DNA from: Diospyros lotus
Taxonomy: Eukaryota > Streptophyta > Magnoliopsida > Ericales > Ebenaceae
DNA length: 64,000 nucleotides
Assembly (NCBI RefSeq): GCF_014633365.1
Contig: NC_068339.1
Coordinates: forward strand, 33,365,316-33,429,315
Direction: 5' to 3'
Part shown: positions 11,152 through 23,185 of the stretch, in pieces
How positions within the stretch are numbered: position 1 is the stretch's first letter
Layout of the letters: each line of letters opens with the position of its first letter
Made by a program: the position numbers and the translations under genes
The notes under the pieces: generated by a model
Database searches by the model: none
What the model saw: only the letters and a program-made list of their open reading frames with translations
What the model was told of the DNA's origin: nothing

Positions 11152-12760
11152 ATGGAAAACACCCGTGGACATCGACAAATTCTCTCTTAAGGCGTAGAAA
11201 CACGCCTACCTCCACGGGACTCCAGCAACAGGGAGCATACCCACCTCCACGAGACTCTCAGCCACAAGGAGCACCTTCACCTCCTCTAGACTCTCAGCCA
11301 TAGGGAGGTGCTCGCTCTACTCCCCTAAATCCACAGGTGGGGTACCAGCCAGCCTTGCCTCCACTTAACATCGACTCATAGGCACACCCCACGAATTAAG
11401 CTAGGACTTCATAGTAGTTACCGCCTATGGTCTCGTGGGATGAGTACGAAGGCTTAAGAAAGCAACATGTTGAGGATATGCAGGCACTTCGAGACATGGC
11501 TAGGATACTCCAAAGCATGATTCCTGGACGGACATTGCCCGATACCTTGAGGAGTTTCAGCCTGACTTGGAAGTCGATTCCTATCAAGAAGCCACTTCCA
11601 ACTCTCATTCTTGGTCCTTTCCTTGCCAAAAGAATAGGCCAAGATCACCACCACTAGGGAAGAATCCCCAAGTTATTCCCAAAAGAAATGATAATTCGCA
11701 AATAGAGGATAGGGCGAGGATCCCACAAAAGAGGATACACCATGAAACTGTGGTCGGTACACCAACGGGAGAAGATAAGATAACCAAACAATAGCAAGTA
11801 TACAGGAAGATATGGAAAGAGTGGTTGAAAAGGTACTTGAACAAAGGAAGTTAATCTCGGCCACAGAAGAGCAACAACATAGAAAATTTCCCTTTATTGT
11901 GGATATATTAGAGAAGCCACTATCGAAGAAATTCAAGATACCCCAGGTCCCCCCTATTCCGGCAAGAATGATTTATATGATCACATTCAAAACTACGAGT
12001 TGTTGATGCTATTGCGAGGATGGGATGATGACATAATGTGCTAGGCCTTCTCCCTAACTCTATCAGGGCACGCCCGAACATGGTTTAATGGCTTACCTGA
12101 GGCCTCTATCTCTTCATTTGGATAGCTTGGAATAGAATTCATTAAGGCCTTTGTAATTAACAGTCAGAGGAAGAAGGACGTTGCATACTTACTCAGTACT
12201 CGGCAAGGGAATAAAGAAACTTTGCGTCAGTACATGGATAGATTTCGTAACACTACTCTTGAAATTAGTGATTTACCAGTTGAAATGACAGTGTCTACTA
12301 TGTTACAAGGAACATGCCTAACTTCCTTACAAGAATCATTATCTTTGGACCCACCAACATCCCTGACATATTTGTTTGCTGGAGCAAATAAATACATGCT
12401 CTATACAAAAGCTATGAGAGCTGTAGGAAGGAATGAGGATAGAGAGAGAAAAAGGAAAGAACGCAATGTTGATGAAGACTTTGGTCAGGTTAAAGGATCA
12501 GATGTACCTCGGCCCCAATTCCACCATTACACCAAACTCCTCCAACCTCGATCGGCCATACTTGTAGCCATCGAGGGGTCAGTTCTCATTAGACTCCCAA
12601 AAAAGTTTGACCATCCTATGGGGAAGAATAGGGAATAATATTGCAATTATCACAGGATTAGAGGCCATCCCACTGACTGGTGCCTAGAGTTGAGAGATCA
12701 GATTAAGATGCTAGTTCATGAAGGACATCTTTGAAGGTATGTACAAGGGAGAGACAGAGA
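11152..12760 (+). pseudogene. Tat-lineage Ty3/gypsy gag, decayed
   Basis: A likely start is the ATG at 11152 (MENTRGHRQ), 26 bp after the primer-binding site. Recognisable pieces, scattered over frames, are a coiled segment (DEYEGLRKQHVEDMQALRDM, about 11430-11500), a PFxxDILEKPLSKKFKIPQVPP-like stretch (about 11890-11960), ARTWFNGLPEASISSF (about 12070-12120), and RQYMDRFRNTTLEISDLP (about 12223-12278), the conserved Retrotrans_gag region. Near 12640-12735 there is a degraded zinc finger of the Tat type, YCNYHRIRGHPTDWCLELRDQ. At least three frameshifts and several stops break it. Gag normally forms the virus-like particle. It is followed by a protease remnant, not by reverse transcriptase. 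Confidence 0.85.
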
Positions 12761-12845
12761 GCCTCATAAAGGAGAAAAGAGACAAGAAGAGTAGGAGAGA
12801 TCAAATCAGAGATAGTAAGAGAAAGGAAGGGATTACGGAGAAAAT

Positions 12846-13484
12846 CCTCCTCTGGACAATGAACTAGTTCATCAGCCCATACATGTTATCTTGGGTGGCG
12901 AAACTATGGTAGGGGACTTCTCATCTTCTCGAAAAGCTTACGCCCATCAAGCATACTAGGTTAACTCAATAATGGAAGTTAGGGAAAATGAAAAGCCTAT
13001 TACGTTCATTCCGGCTGATAGAGGAGACATAATCATTCCGCACGACAACCCACTGGTAATTTTAACTGTTATTGCAAAGCATCCTATCAGCAGAATACTG
13101 GTTGACAATGGTAGTTCAGTCAATCTTATTTATGGGAATTATTTTGAACAAATGAATATCTCTCATGATTAATTGAAAAAGGTTTCTTCCCCTCTATACA
13201 ACTTCATTGGAGAAGCTATCCCCGTGATGGGAGCTATTCAATTGCCAGTTACACTAGGCTCAAAACCTCAAACCGTAACATGACAAGCCAATTTCATGGT
13301 AGTTAAGACCTCATCACCGGTATACAATATAATTTTGGGTCGTCCTTTGCTCAATGATGTGGGAATGGTGGTTTCTTCTTGTTATCTGTTAATGAAATTT
13401 CCTACACTCGTGGGAGTAGGACAAGTTCAAGGGGATCAGTGAAAAGCATGCACCTGTTATGTGGCATCTACAAAAGGGAAAAAG
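12846..13484 (+). pseudogene. Tat-lineage retroviral-type aspartic protease, decayed
   Basis: The segment 12972-13172 encodes ITFIPADRGDIIIPHDNPLV followed by ISRILVDNGSSVNLIY. LVDNGSS is the Tat-lineage form of the protease active site (D-[ST]-G elsewhere). The remainder continues in the same direction to YNIILGRPLLND (about 13326-13360), the second conserved block of these proteases, and ends near a GVGQVQGDQ segment. Stops occur after position 13172 and near 13283 and 13441. In complete Tat elements reverse transcriptase would follow; here the sequence passes into a tandem array. Confidence 0.85.
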
Positions 13485-13809
13485 AATAAAAAGACTTTAT
13501 CCATTGCTAAAACAAACCACGAAAGGACATACCCTTAGAAGAAGACACCCAGCTATCATTAACACCCTCAAAGAGAAAACTAGGAGCAAACTTCAAACAC
13601 ATTCAAGAGGGACCATGTAAAAGATCGAGAAACTAAACTGTTTGAAATTGTGCGTGACCTGTGTATCTTATGATTAGTGGCAGTGATAAGACCCCAAAAT
13701 AAAATAGTGGATGTACTCACTTATTTGCTAAACCATGCAAAACATGTTAGCATTCTCATTACTTGCACATTGTCTTATGAAAGTGTGTTTGTTATGTTTT
13801 ACTTTCAGG

Positions 13810-14840
13810 AGATAAAAACAAATTCAAGCTTGTTGCCCCATTTACAGCTCAGCTAATAAGGGAAAAACAAATTCAAGCCCATTGCCCCGCTTACAGCTTG
13901 GCAACGAGGGAAAAACAAATTCAAGCTTGTTGCCCCGCTTAGAGCCCAGCAACGAGGGGAAAATAAATTCAAGTTTGTTGCCCTGCTTATAGCCTGACAA
14001 CGAGGGGAAAACAAATTCAAGTTCATTGCCCCACTTACAGTTCATCAATGAAGGAAAAATAAATTCAAGACCGTTGCCTCGCTTACAGCCCGACAACGAG
14101 AAAAATAAATTCAAGCTCGTTACCCCGCTTACAACCCAACAATGAGGGAAAAATAAATTCAAACCCGTTATCCTACTTATAGTTCGATAATAAGGGGAAA
14201 ACAAATTCAAGCATGTTGCCCCGCTTACAACCCGACAATGAGGAAAAAATAAATTCAGGCCCATTGCCCCACTTACAGCCCAACAACAAGGGAAAAACAA
14301 ATTCAAGCTCGTTGCCCCGCTTATAGTCCGATAATGAAGGGAAAACAAATTTAAGCCTGTTGCTCCGCTTGTAGCCTGGTAATGAGGGAAAAACAAACTC
14401 AAGCTCGTTGTCTCGCTTATAGCTTAACAATGAGGGAAAGAAATGAACATGGGCTCATTGTCTCGCTCATAGCCCAATAATTGGGGGAAAAATCCAAACT
14501 CATTGCTCCACGCATGACCCGATAATGAGGGATAAATCCTAACCCATTGTCCTGCTCACGGCCCAACAACTAGAAAGAAATCCAAACTGATTATCTCATA
14601 CACGGCTTGACAATGAAGGGTAAATCCAAAATCCATTATCTTGCTCAAGGGCTAGCAATGAAGGAAAAATGAACTAAAGCCTGTTGCCCTGCTCGTAGCT
14701 CGACAATAAGGGAAAAATAAATGCAAGCCTATTGCCCTACGCATAACATGATAACTGGGAACAGAATCAAGTCCATTATACGGCACACTGCCCGTCAACA
14801 AGTAAAATCAAACGCATTGTCCGGTACATAGCTCGACATC
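13810..14840. repeat. 48-bp tandem array in the 3' region of the Tat element
   Basis: About 13 well-conserved units of 44-49 bp run from 13817 to about 14440, each containing AAATTCAAGCYYGTTGCCCC and then CGCTTACAGCCYGRCAACGA. About eight more diverged units follow to 14840. Arrays in the 3' untranslated region are a known feature of Tat-lineage elements and a source of satellite DNA. Because the unit is close to a multiple of three, long open frames cross the array on the minus strand; these are not genes. Confidence 0.9.
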
Positions 14841-15149
14841 TATGGAAAGCAAACTTTATGTGTACCTCCATAAGGGAATTGGAAAGCATGAGAGTCTAGA
14901 AATTCAAATGCACGATGCGCGAATAGATTCGAAAGAACATGCAAAAGATGAAATAACTCAAGAAAACAAATATCCAAAAGTTTGCAGGACAAGGTACTCT
15001 TTTGCTTGAGTTTCTTAGCCAAAAAAGTATGGAACAATTGATATGCCTTGCAAATGAGGAAAGGTTTATAGAATACTGAGTGGAAGGATCGTAAATAAGT
15101 ATCCAAGTGGTATAAAGGAAGCAATGAAGAAGGCATGGAACAAGCACCC
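14841..15149. other. Tat element 3' non-coding sequence
   Basis: There is no recognisable coding sequence between the tandem array and the presumed 3' LTR. Open frames here have no domain and are not conserved. I could not place the polypurine tract or the exact LTR start. Confidence 0.4.
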
Positions 15150-18100
15150 ACCCACCCACTTAGTCAAATGATAGAGTAGGTACTTACTCGGTCATTTAAC
15201 CGAGTAGGTGGGACCTTCTCGGCCACATAGTCATTTGACTGAGTGGATAGAACCTCACGATCATGAAACTCTTGGGATGGGCCGCGAGATTCTCGGGATG
15301 GCCTCCACGTGCCCCCCTTTCCCTCCTTTATAAATAAGAGGCCACGCCTCTTGTAGTGACCCGTTATAGGGCCTAGAAATTTTAATTAAAATAATTATTT
15401 TGAGAATGAAATTTTTGGGAATTAATTGGAGATAAATTAATAAGTTGGAATTTTGAGGTATTTAAAATATGGAAAAAGGTTTTAAAGGAAGTTTTGAGAT
15501 TTTAAGAAATTGAGTTTTGTGGAGATTTTGAGTTAATTAAATTAAGGGTAGTTTTGGAAGAAATTAACTAAGCATTTAATTAAAGAGAAAATTGAAAGTT
15601 ATATTGGGAGAGGGAGTCACGTAGGGTTGAAGGGGCAATGTTATATATATATATATGTGTGTGTGTGTGTGATTTGAGGCTTGAAGATCTCACGCCGTTG
15701 GGAATAAAACAAAGAAGGGAGGAGAAGCAGAGAGAGATTGAGAGAAGGAGAAATAGAGTGGAGGAGATTTACAGAGAGGTCATTGATTATCAAGGCAAGT
15801 TCTCTCTTTTTCTTCTCTTCTGTTCTCATTATGTGGATTTAAACCTCTTCAATCAATGATTTTCTTGAAGTTCTTCACGCAAATAACCTTCCCATTGGCT
15901 CTCTGTTCAAGTTCCCCCATCTACATGTACATATATACATAAATATTTGTATAACATTATCACAACAACACTTGACCCTGCTGTTGATAAACTGAGAATT
16001 CGATCCTTCTTTATTATGATTTGTTCATCATAATTTTCCCTTTGGAATGGTGTAGCTTATAAGATTGATGGACATATATATACATTTGTATGTAGGGAGT
16101 TGTTGAAATATATATATATATACGTTCTTGGATATATATACATATATATATGTATATGAGTTGCAGAGAATAAATTATTTGAATTCGATCGCATTTCTTT
16201 TGAAAAATTATCGTTGATTGATTGTGAATTCGTTCCCCTCAATGGGGTATTAGCCCTCTTAAATTATTTTTCTCAATAGGTGTAGATGGTGGTCTAATTT
16301 TGGAAGTAATATACATATGTATATAATTGTAGAGGCTTTGCGTAAGATTTCAACTTATAAGCATGAAGCTACTGTAGCGATGTACTGTAGCAACATACTG
16401 TAGCGCTGTTACTATAGCATAGAAAAAAATATATTCTTTTTTCATCCTGATATGAGTTTAGTGCAAGTAGAAATCTCTTTAATTAAGTTCTAAATTAAAT
16501 TTAAATAAATATTGATAAGATTTAAAGAAATCTTATGCTTTAAAAATAATATTAAGCAAGTCTTATTCATCTAGCATATCCTTGAACTCATAAGGCTTGA
16601 GGTTTAATATTTATCTTTTGATTGAACTTCAATTAAAATAATTACATTATTGAGATAATTTGGAAGTGAGAAGAGAAGGCACCAATTTAAAAGATTAATA
16701 GTTAATTTCATGCCTCCATATAAAACTTAAAGAGACAAATATTGGATGCCTCAATATTTAGCAAAAATATTCAAAGTCTTAAACCCTTATGATATGAAAT
16801 TGGAGTTCATTGTTGTTTTTCAAGATACATAAGAGAGTTAAGTTAATCTCATAGGTTGAGGAGTAGTAACTAAATTGAGACAAGGGTAAGAAAAATCTAT
16901 GCTTACATAATCAATCCAAAGTATGAAGCCTCCAATACAATGAGAATTAAAGCACATGCATTGCATAAGATTATTTGAGTTTATGTGCATTCATGTTGTG
17001 TGATCATGGAGCATGAGATTACTTGGAGCACTTCATATTGTGTGCTAGCACGTATTTGAACATTTGGCATTTAAGGCAGCTTAGTCCACAAAGGAATCCC
17101 ATGAGCTCAGCTCTTTTGAGATTACCCACTACCGGTAGCGAGAGACGGCATCCCTAATAATACTATTGAGATGATATTTCTTTTCTGTTCGCTCCTAGAT
17201 ATGGAGTAGGGGTGTTTGACCCTAGTAAGTATTTGTTTGATGTTTAAGGTTGCAGGTTTAGCAACGGGCAGGTATGAGACTTCTTCTTTATATATATGGG
17301 CCTTAGCCAGTTTTGCATACATACCTGCATGAGTGATGTTTATTTGTTCTACATCTATTTGAGAACCTACGCAACCATACAAGATATTTCAATATATTAA
17401 TTCCCTCAAATTGAGATAAGTTATCCCTCAGTTTATGATTGGTTATCTATGAGTTGTGAGATGAGTCAATCTCGATGAGTTTGACTTTTCTTGTCTCAGC
17501 TTTAAATTTTCTTTCATTGCTTATAACTTGCTGAGTCTTGTGACTCACCTTGTACTCTTCATCATTCCAGGTCATAGCGAGGTAGCTCTTGAGGCGGGTC
17601 CTGGTAATAGTAGTGGGGGACACTAGCAGTGTGTACGTGGAGGTTACTCGATGCCTATAAGATTTCTGGGCCATGGTTGACTAGTTTAGAGATTGTCATA
17701 TATTTTAATTTCAGCATTGAGGGATATTTCATTTAAGTTTATATTTTGTTGGTTGAGTTTTTCTTGCCTTGAGATGTGGCACGGTTTAACAATTTATTTC
17801 CAGTTTATGAGATCTAATTATTATTTTTGGTATAGATTTTCTCTTATTAATTATTGTAGCATTTGGGGTGCTACACCTCCGACCTCAAGTACGCTCTCTC
17901 TGGCACTTTGAATACACTTTTACGCTCCTGCTCTCGAGAACTGACTTAAGCATCGGAGGGTTTGCACGAGGACACCCACCCGCGCCCATCAAAGGTCACT
18001 AAGTCATCAAGACTCTCTTAGCCATCAAGGGTCACTCGGTGATCAGAAAGCCTCCCGTCAGATCCAATGGAGTCTCTTGTTCATCAGGTCTCCCGTTCAA

Positions 18101-18252
18101 AAGATCCCGAGAGTCTCCCATCACTAAGCATACACGAGACTCTCAAGACCCACGAGACTCATAAGACTCTACACTCTCGAGATTTTCATAATCAACTACA
18201 CACATTGTATTCTCCCACATTAAAAATAAATTGTTGTATTTTGACAACAACA
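15150..18252 (+). mobile_element. Tat-lineage 3' LTR, split by a solo LTR
   Basis: The two outer parts (about 15150-15351 and 17876-18252) form one LTR of roughly 0.6 kb. The left part has a perfect 8-bp stem TACTCGGT/ACCGAGTA (15185-15206) and the right part has ACTGACTTAAGCATCGGAGG, a hallmark of Tat-type LTRs. The end ...CTCTACACTCTCGAGATTTT to CAACAACA (18167-18252) matches the 5' LTR stub at 11022-11106. The left boundary is approximate. Confidence 0.65.
15352..17875 (+). mobile_element. Solo LTR, 2.52 kb, TGTAAC...GTTACA family (copy 2)
   Basis: It starts TGTAGTGACCCG and ends GGTGCTACA. The flanks CCTCT (15347-15351) and CCTCC (17876-17880) are a target-site duplication with one mismatch. 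It aligns with the solo LTR at 52686-55072, best near the 3' end (CTTGTACTCTTCAYCATTCC, then a TGTGTACGTGGAG block), and with the reverse complement of 5184-7464. A TATA tract is at about 15643-15655, followed by a GT run. Where the other copies carry TCCGGA arrays, this one has three or four ACTGTAGC repeats (about 16368-16420). No internal coding sequence remains. Confidence 0.85.
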
Positions 18253-19301
18253 CATATATACAAATGGCCATTGGAAATCGTAGATTCCATATGCGATTAT
18301 GGCATATAATAGATTTTGTTATCTCTAGGTAGTCAACAAAGTGATTCAATTTTATCTTATTCATTTGTATGCTATAAGTTTTTTTTTTCTTTCTTTTAGG
18401 GTGATCAATGGTAGTAAGTCAACGACATCTGATTAATCTCTTGAATACCTTGTTGAGTTTTTTAGCTTGAATTCTTCTTTCTGCGTGTTTCTTGGTTAGG
18501 TTATGGATTTTTTGGTGCTATTAGTGTTATTGTGTTGTAATTATATATTCTTTTGATCGGTCGAAAGAAAAAAAAGAAGAAGAAAATTCTTGATTCCTAA
18601 CGTAAATGCTACACATAGTTACAATTCTTGCTCTTATATAGGGAATGCTTGATTGATGTATGGATATCATGAGGAGTTGTTTATTAGACTAGTTAGCTTC
18701 CATTCCCATTTTGAGATTTGTTTGTTTAGATCTCTATAGTCTGTCATTATTTGAGTGTTTTTTTTTTTTTTTTATGAAAGATGGGGTTAAATTGCTAGGC
18801 TTTATCTAGATCCTCGCATTTTATTCCCTCTAGATGCTATAAATCAATAATGCAATGATACAAAAACCTAAAATTACACATTTCACAAAAAAATGTGGAA
18901 TTTAGAGTCAACATGCAGGATGTTGGAGACTTTCTAAGGCTAAGAGTATATAATTGAGAAGATAAAGAGTATATAATAATGCTTGACTAAGTTAATTATA
19001 ATGGTTAAAAATAGAAAATAACTAGAAGGACAACATAATGGCCTACCCAAAATACCTTCCTATAATTAATAGCATACAAAGAAAAAGTTTCAATCTTATT
19101 TTGTCATTAAACGAGTTACATTGAAAAAAGACACAACATATAAGATATATATATATATATTACCACCTCAATCAAAATTCACAGGATAAAAAATCCAAAA
19201 AGTATTATAATAAGCATTCTAAACCAGCATGTTAATTAGATTCATATGGATCATATTGTTAGATGTAATTCTATTTTTTATTTTTTTTATTTATTTATTC
19301 T
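18253..19301. other. Unassigned A+T-rich stretch
   Basis: No gene, RNA or transposon end could be recognised. There is a poly-T tract at about 18758-18773 and short, domain-free open frames only. Confidence 0.4.
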
Positions 19302-19591
19302 CACTTTATACAAGAAAACAATCATTTTGAGACAGAAACGAATTTTTGTTCATCGCAAAAATAACCGTTACAAAATTTGAGACGGATCTAAAGACGAAAA
19401 AAATTCGTCTAAAAAATTTGTCTCAAATTAAATATAGATTTTTTTTTTCGTCTCTAAATATGTCTCAAATTTGAGACAGATTTTTCCTCGTCTCTAAATT
19501 TATTTCAAATTTTTTTCTTAAAATCCATTTCAAATTCGTCTTTAATTTGAGATGCAAAAATTCATCTGTAAATTACTATTTTCTTATAGTA
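19302..19591. mobile_element. Small CACTA-like MITE, about 290 bp
   Basis: The left side begins CACTTTATACAAGAAAAC and the right side ends TTTTCTTATAGTA, which reads TACTATAAGAAAA on the minus strand, so the ends are imperfectly inverted and CACTA-like. Between them are inverted repeats of TTTGAGACRGA and TCGTCTCTAAAT. No coding capacity. The terminal bases are degenerate, so the exact borders and family are uncertain. Confidence 0.45.
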
Positions 19592-20514
19592 CTTGTATTT
19601 ATCCTAATAGACTTATAATGTACAAATGAATTAAAATAACTGCGCATATAAATTATATACCAATCCAACCACTATTTTTTATAATTATATTTTATATTTT
19701 TTTAATATAAATTAAAAAATTAATTAATTTATTATTTTTAAAAATAATAAAGGAATAAATTAATTGAATTAAAATAAATAAATTAATTGATTCAAAAATA
19801 AAAAAGATTTTATATATTTTTTAAAATTATTAAAATTTTATATATTAAAATTTTGTTAATTTTTTTAATTTTTTAAATTAAAATTTTTAATTAATTTTGT
19901 GATTAAATTAAATTAAATTTTAAATTTCTTTTTAAGATTTTATATTTTTTTATTAATTTAATTTTTAATTATTTTCTTAGGTAAAATTCAAATTTTTAAT
20001 GAATTTTGCGGCTATTTTTTAAAACCATCGCAAATGTTAATTTAATTTTAATTTTAAATTATTTAATTATTTTAAATTTAGCAACGGTTTCTCAAAAACC
20101 ATATCTAAATTCAATTTTTAATGAATTTTACAATGATTTTGAGAAATAGCTGCAAATTTTAATTTAATTTTAATTTTAAATTATTTAATTATTTTTAATT
20201 TAACTGCGATTTTTGAAATTCAATTTTTAGTCAATTTTGTGATAAGTGTATTTTATTTTAGAATTATTTAATTATTTTTGAATTTAGTGACGATTTCTGA
20301 AAAACCACAGCTAAATTCAATTTTATTTTTTAATTATTTAATTATTTTTTAAATTTAACAACAGTTTTTTGAAAACTGCCACAAAATTAAATATTTTAAT
20401 GAATTTTGCAACAATTTTGAAAAACCACAATAAAATATTAAAAAAACTGTCGCTAAAAACATATTTTGCAGCGATTTTAAAAACCGCCATCAAAAAATTA
20501 TTTTTTTTGTAGTG
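19592..20514 (-). mobile_element. CACTA-like end with A+T-rich subterminal repeats
   Basis: The stretch ends TTTTTTTTGTAGTG at 20514; the minus strand reads CACTACAAAAAAAA, a CACTA-type terminus. Repeats of GCRACGRTTTYTGAAAAACC separated by long A/T runs occupy about 19990-20500. I find no matching left end, so this is a one-ended or eroded copy. Confidence 0.5.
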
Positions 20515-21230
20515 GCACCTACATACATCTGCGTTACATCTTCAGACATTAGAATCTGACTTAAGCATCATAGGGCCAACATGAGAAAGATCCCCGCGTG
20601 CCTTCTAATTGTGTTTGTGTTGTAAATATCCCTGAACTCCTGAAGACCCTCGAGACTATTCCCTGAATACCCTTCAAGGCCAATATACCCTGAAGACTTT
20701 AAAGACCCCTTAGGGACAATATCCCCCAAAGACTCTAAAGACCCTCTAGGGGCCTCGAGGCCTTAGTCCCCTCGAGTCATCGATCAGACCCCAGTCTCTA
20801 TTGACCCTTTGAGTGGCATCTCGAACCTCTTCCTTTTTAACATCCCAATTTCTAAGTTAAAGTAAATGAGGTTAAAAATGGAGGAAAAGTCAAGGAGGAG
20901 ATGGGTTGAAATCTTAGGAAGTCAAAATGGGGATAGGGCATTGGGTGGAATTCTCCCAAATAAGTAAATGTGGGAGTCAAACCAAGGGGAATTTGAAAAG
21001 TCAAAGGTGGAGCAAAGTGGATATATATTTGTTACCAAATTTGTGGTATTTAGAAATATTGGAATATGGGATTATGGATTTTTGGATTAATATATGTGAG
21101 TTATGGCTTAAGTATGTATATATGTAAATAAATAAATAAATAAGGGAAATAGGATAAGTATAAAAAAATGAGTGAGGCATAAGAAATTAAAGGAAAGTGG
21201 GAGAAAGAGAGGGTTGATACAACTGGGAGG

Positions 21231-21446
21231 AAAAAGCTAGGGCTCCAAACCTTCTTCTTATTCTCCTCTTTCCTTGACCATAAAAGGTTCAAGAAGATGG
21301 TGTGCAAGTGGAGCGTTGTTTCATCATCTTGCTCCTCCAAAAAGCTAGGGCTCCAAACCTTCTTCTTATTCTCCTCCTTCCTTGACCATAAAAGGTTCAA
21401 GAAGGTGGTGTGCAAGTGGAGAGTTGTTTCATCATCTTGCTCCTCC
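21231..21446. repeat. 108-bp tandem duplication inside an LTR
   Basis: Two units, 21231-21338 and 21339-21446, each start AAAAAGCTAGGGCTCCAAAC and run through GTGCAAGTGGAG to CTTGCTCCTCC. They differ at very few positions. The pair lies just downstream of the TATA-like region and probably falls in the transcribed part of the LTR. Confidence 0.9.
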
Positions 21447-21489
21447 TTTCTAGTTGGGTTTTCTCCTTATCTACAATCACATACAAAAT

Positions 21490-23185
21490 AAAAGAATTCT
21501 AACCTTTAGATTTCTGAGTCATTTGCAGATTGGAGTCGTCCAAGCGTCCGACCTCTAATTCGTGATACGCGGCACGCGTCCGATGGCTAAGAGAGAGGAA
21601 TGAGAGTGTTAGCTCCTTCTCTTTTTTTGGGCTTGTGTATGAACGGAAAGAATCTCCTCGTTTCGAATCGATGTGAAAAGAAACAGGGGGAGTGAATGGC
21701 AATTTTTTCAACTATCGAAAAATCACAAAACCATTCATTAATTTGGGTAACTCATAAAAATGGTATTTATAAATGACCAAAGCCTCCTAGGGCTTTTTAT
21801 ACCCTAATAGATATGAGCTAACCTATTTATCTTAGTCCACCTAGGAACATGATTAAATGGCCCAAATCCAATAATAAGTTTAAATAAAATATTTGGTCCA
21901 AATCTAATTTAAGCCCAAATATAATATTTAATTTAATTCAAATATAATATTTAATTTAATATTTGACCAAAATACTTTATTTAGCCAAAATATATTTTAT
22001 TTCCTATTTACCACTCCAACAAATATTAAATTATTAAATTATAAACTCTCTTCTAATTTAATCAATTACTATTATATGAAACTATTTCATTTATGACGAC
22101 CCCTCTTCATATCGACGTCATTACATTTATTTGTTCTTTTTCTATGAGAACCTATGATGGCACAACTTCTTGCCGAAGTGTCTCACTTAACCATACATCC
22201 GCTCTTCTAGTTTAAGCCAGAGACTGTACCAATTGCCTATGATTTATTAGGTTTCTGAATATGTTAGCAATGTGTCGGTATGAACACATAAGACAAGATT
22301 GGTCTCTAGCAAGGCGTCATGCTTACCCAATTATTCAGAAGGATTCATAATCTGCAACCTTTCACGATCATGATTATCGTGTAATTCGATCCACTCATCA
22401 ACATATCTTATGTGATCTCAAGTCTAGCGATGTGTTGCTTGATTATGATCATATGAGTTTTCTTTGGTCCATCGGATATCCTCACTAAATATAAAGTGAA
22501 TTAATATCTCCTTATTGATCTCTTTCACCATGGCCATGGATTTAAAGTGAATATCCATCGAATGCGCCTTAGATACATCTTAGTTATGCACCCATCTCCA
22601 TAAGCCTCATGATATGCCCAATGATTGCCCACGTGCAGCCTTTGTCCAGGCCCATCGAAACAATGTCAAAGTATACTAGTCTTTTTATGAGATGACCGTG
22701 ACAACCTTAGGTCCAAAGATTGGTTACACCCATCTCACATGAGAATTCCATCAACACATAACCAAAATGAATTCTCATGTCAAGTTATGTCCAGTGACAC
22801 GTTCTCCAACATTAGTCACCTATGTACTTGTCTAGGTATCCCCATACCTATGGGTGTGAGACCCCCATTGCTATCACATAGCAAAAACATAGCACATACA
22901 AGTCTTATCGTAATTGTTAATGTCCATTCTTGATATTGCTACAATTTGGGACATTTAATGATGTCTACAAACTGTGATGCATCGTCTCACATCTTTATAG
23001 ATTAATCACAGTATACATGATACAGACTTCTATCTAGTTTCATCCTGTCATTATAATAATAACAAGAAACTAATAGAACAACTTCTTGTGAAATTGAATA
23101 ACTTCTTATTCAATAATAAATATGATTGCAATTATCAGTGTACAACATGCCCAATTTGATTGGGTCTAGAGCACCTATACTAACA
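21490..23185 (-). mobile_element. Nested LTR, left border unresolved
   Basis: The right end ...GGGTCTAGAGCACCTATACT followed by AACA is typical of a copia-type LTR end. The block around 22090-22340 is the reverse complement of 26080-26440, including CGTCATTACATTTATTTG and GACAAGATTGGTCTCTAGCA, so the same LTR occurs again to the right in opposite orientation. I could not find the left terminus or a duplication, so the left coordinate is approximate. Confidence 0.55.

Noticed and set aside
13842..14430. Long minus-strand open frames (up to 186 codons) with a 16-residue repeat
   Set aside because: They are produced by the 48-bp tandem array, are open in more than one frame, and lie in the 3' region of a retroelement.
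13810..14840. CRISPR-like appearance of regularly spaced repeats
   Set aside because: Units are contiguous with no unique spacers, and the context is a plant retrotransposon.
18380..18620. Possible LINE 3' tail (T-rich end near 18530-18600)
   Set aside because: No reverse transcriptase or endonuclease motif is found upstream, and the A/T-rich composition alone is not evidence.
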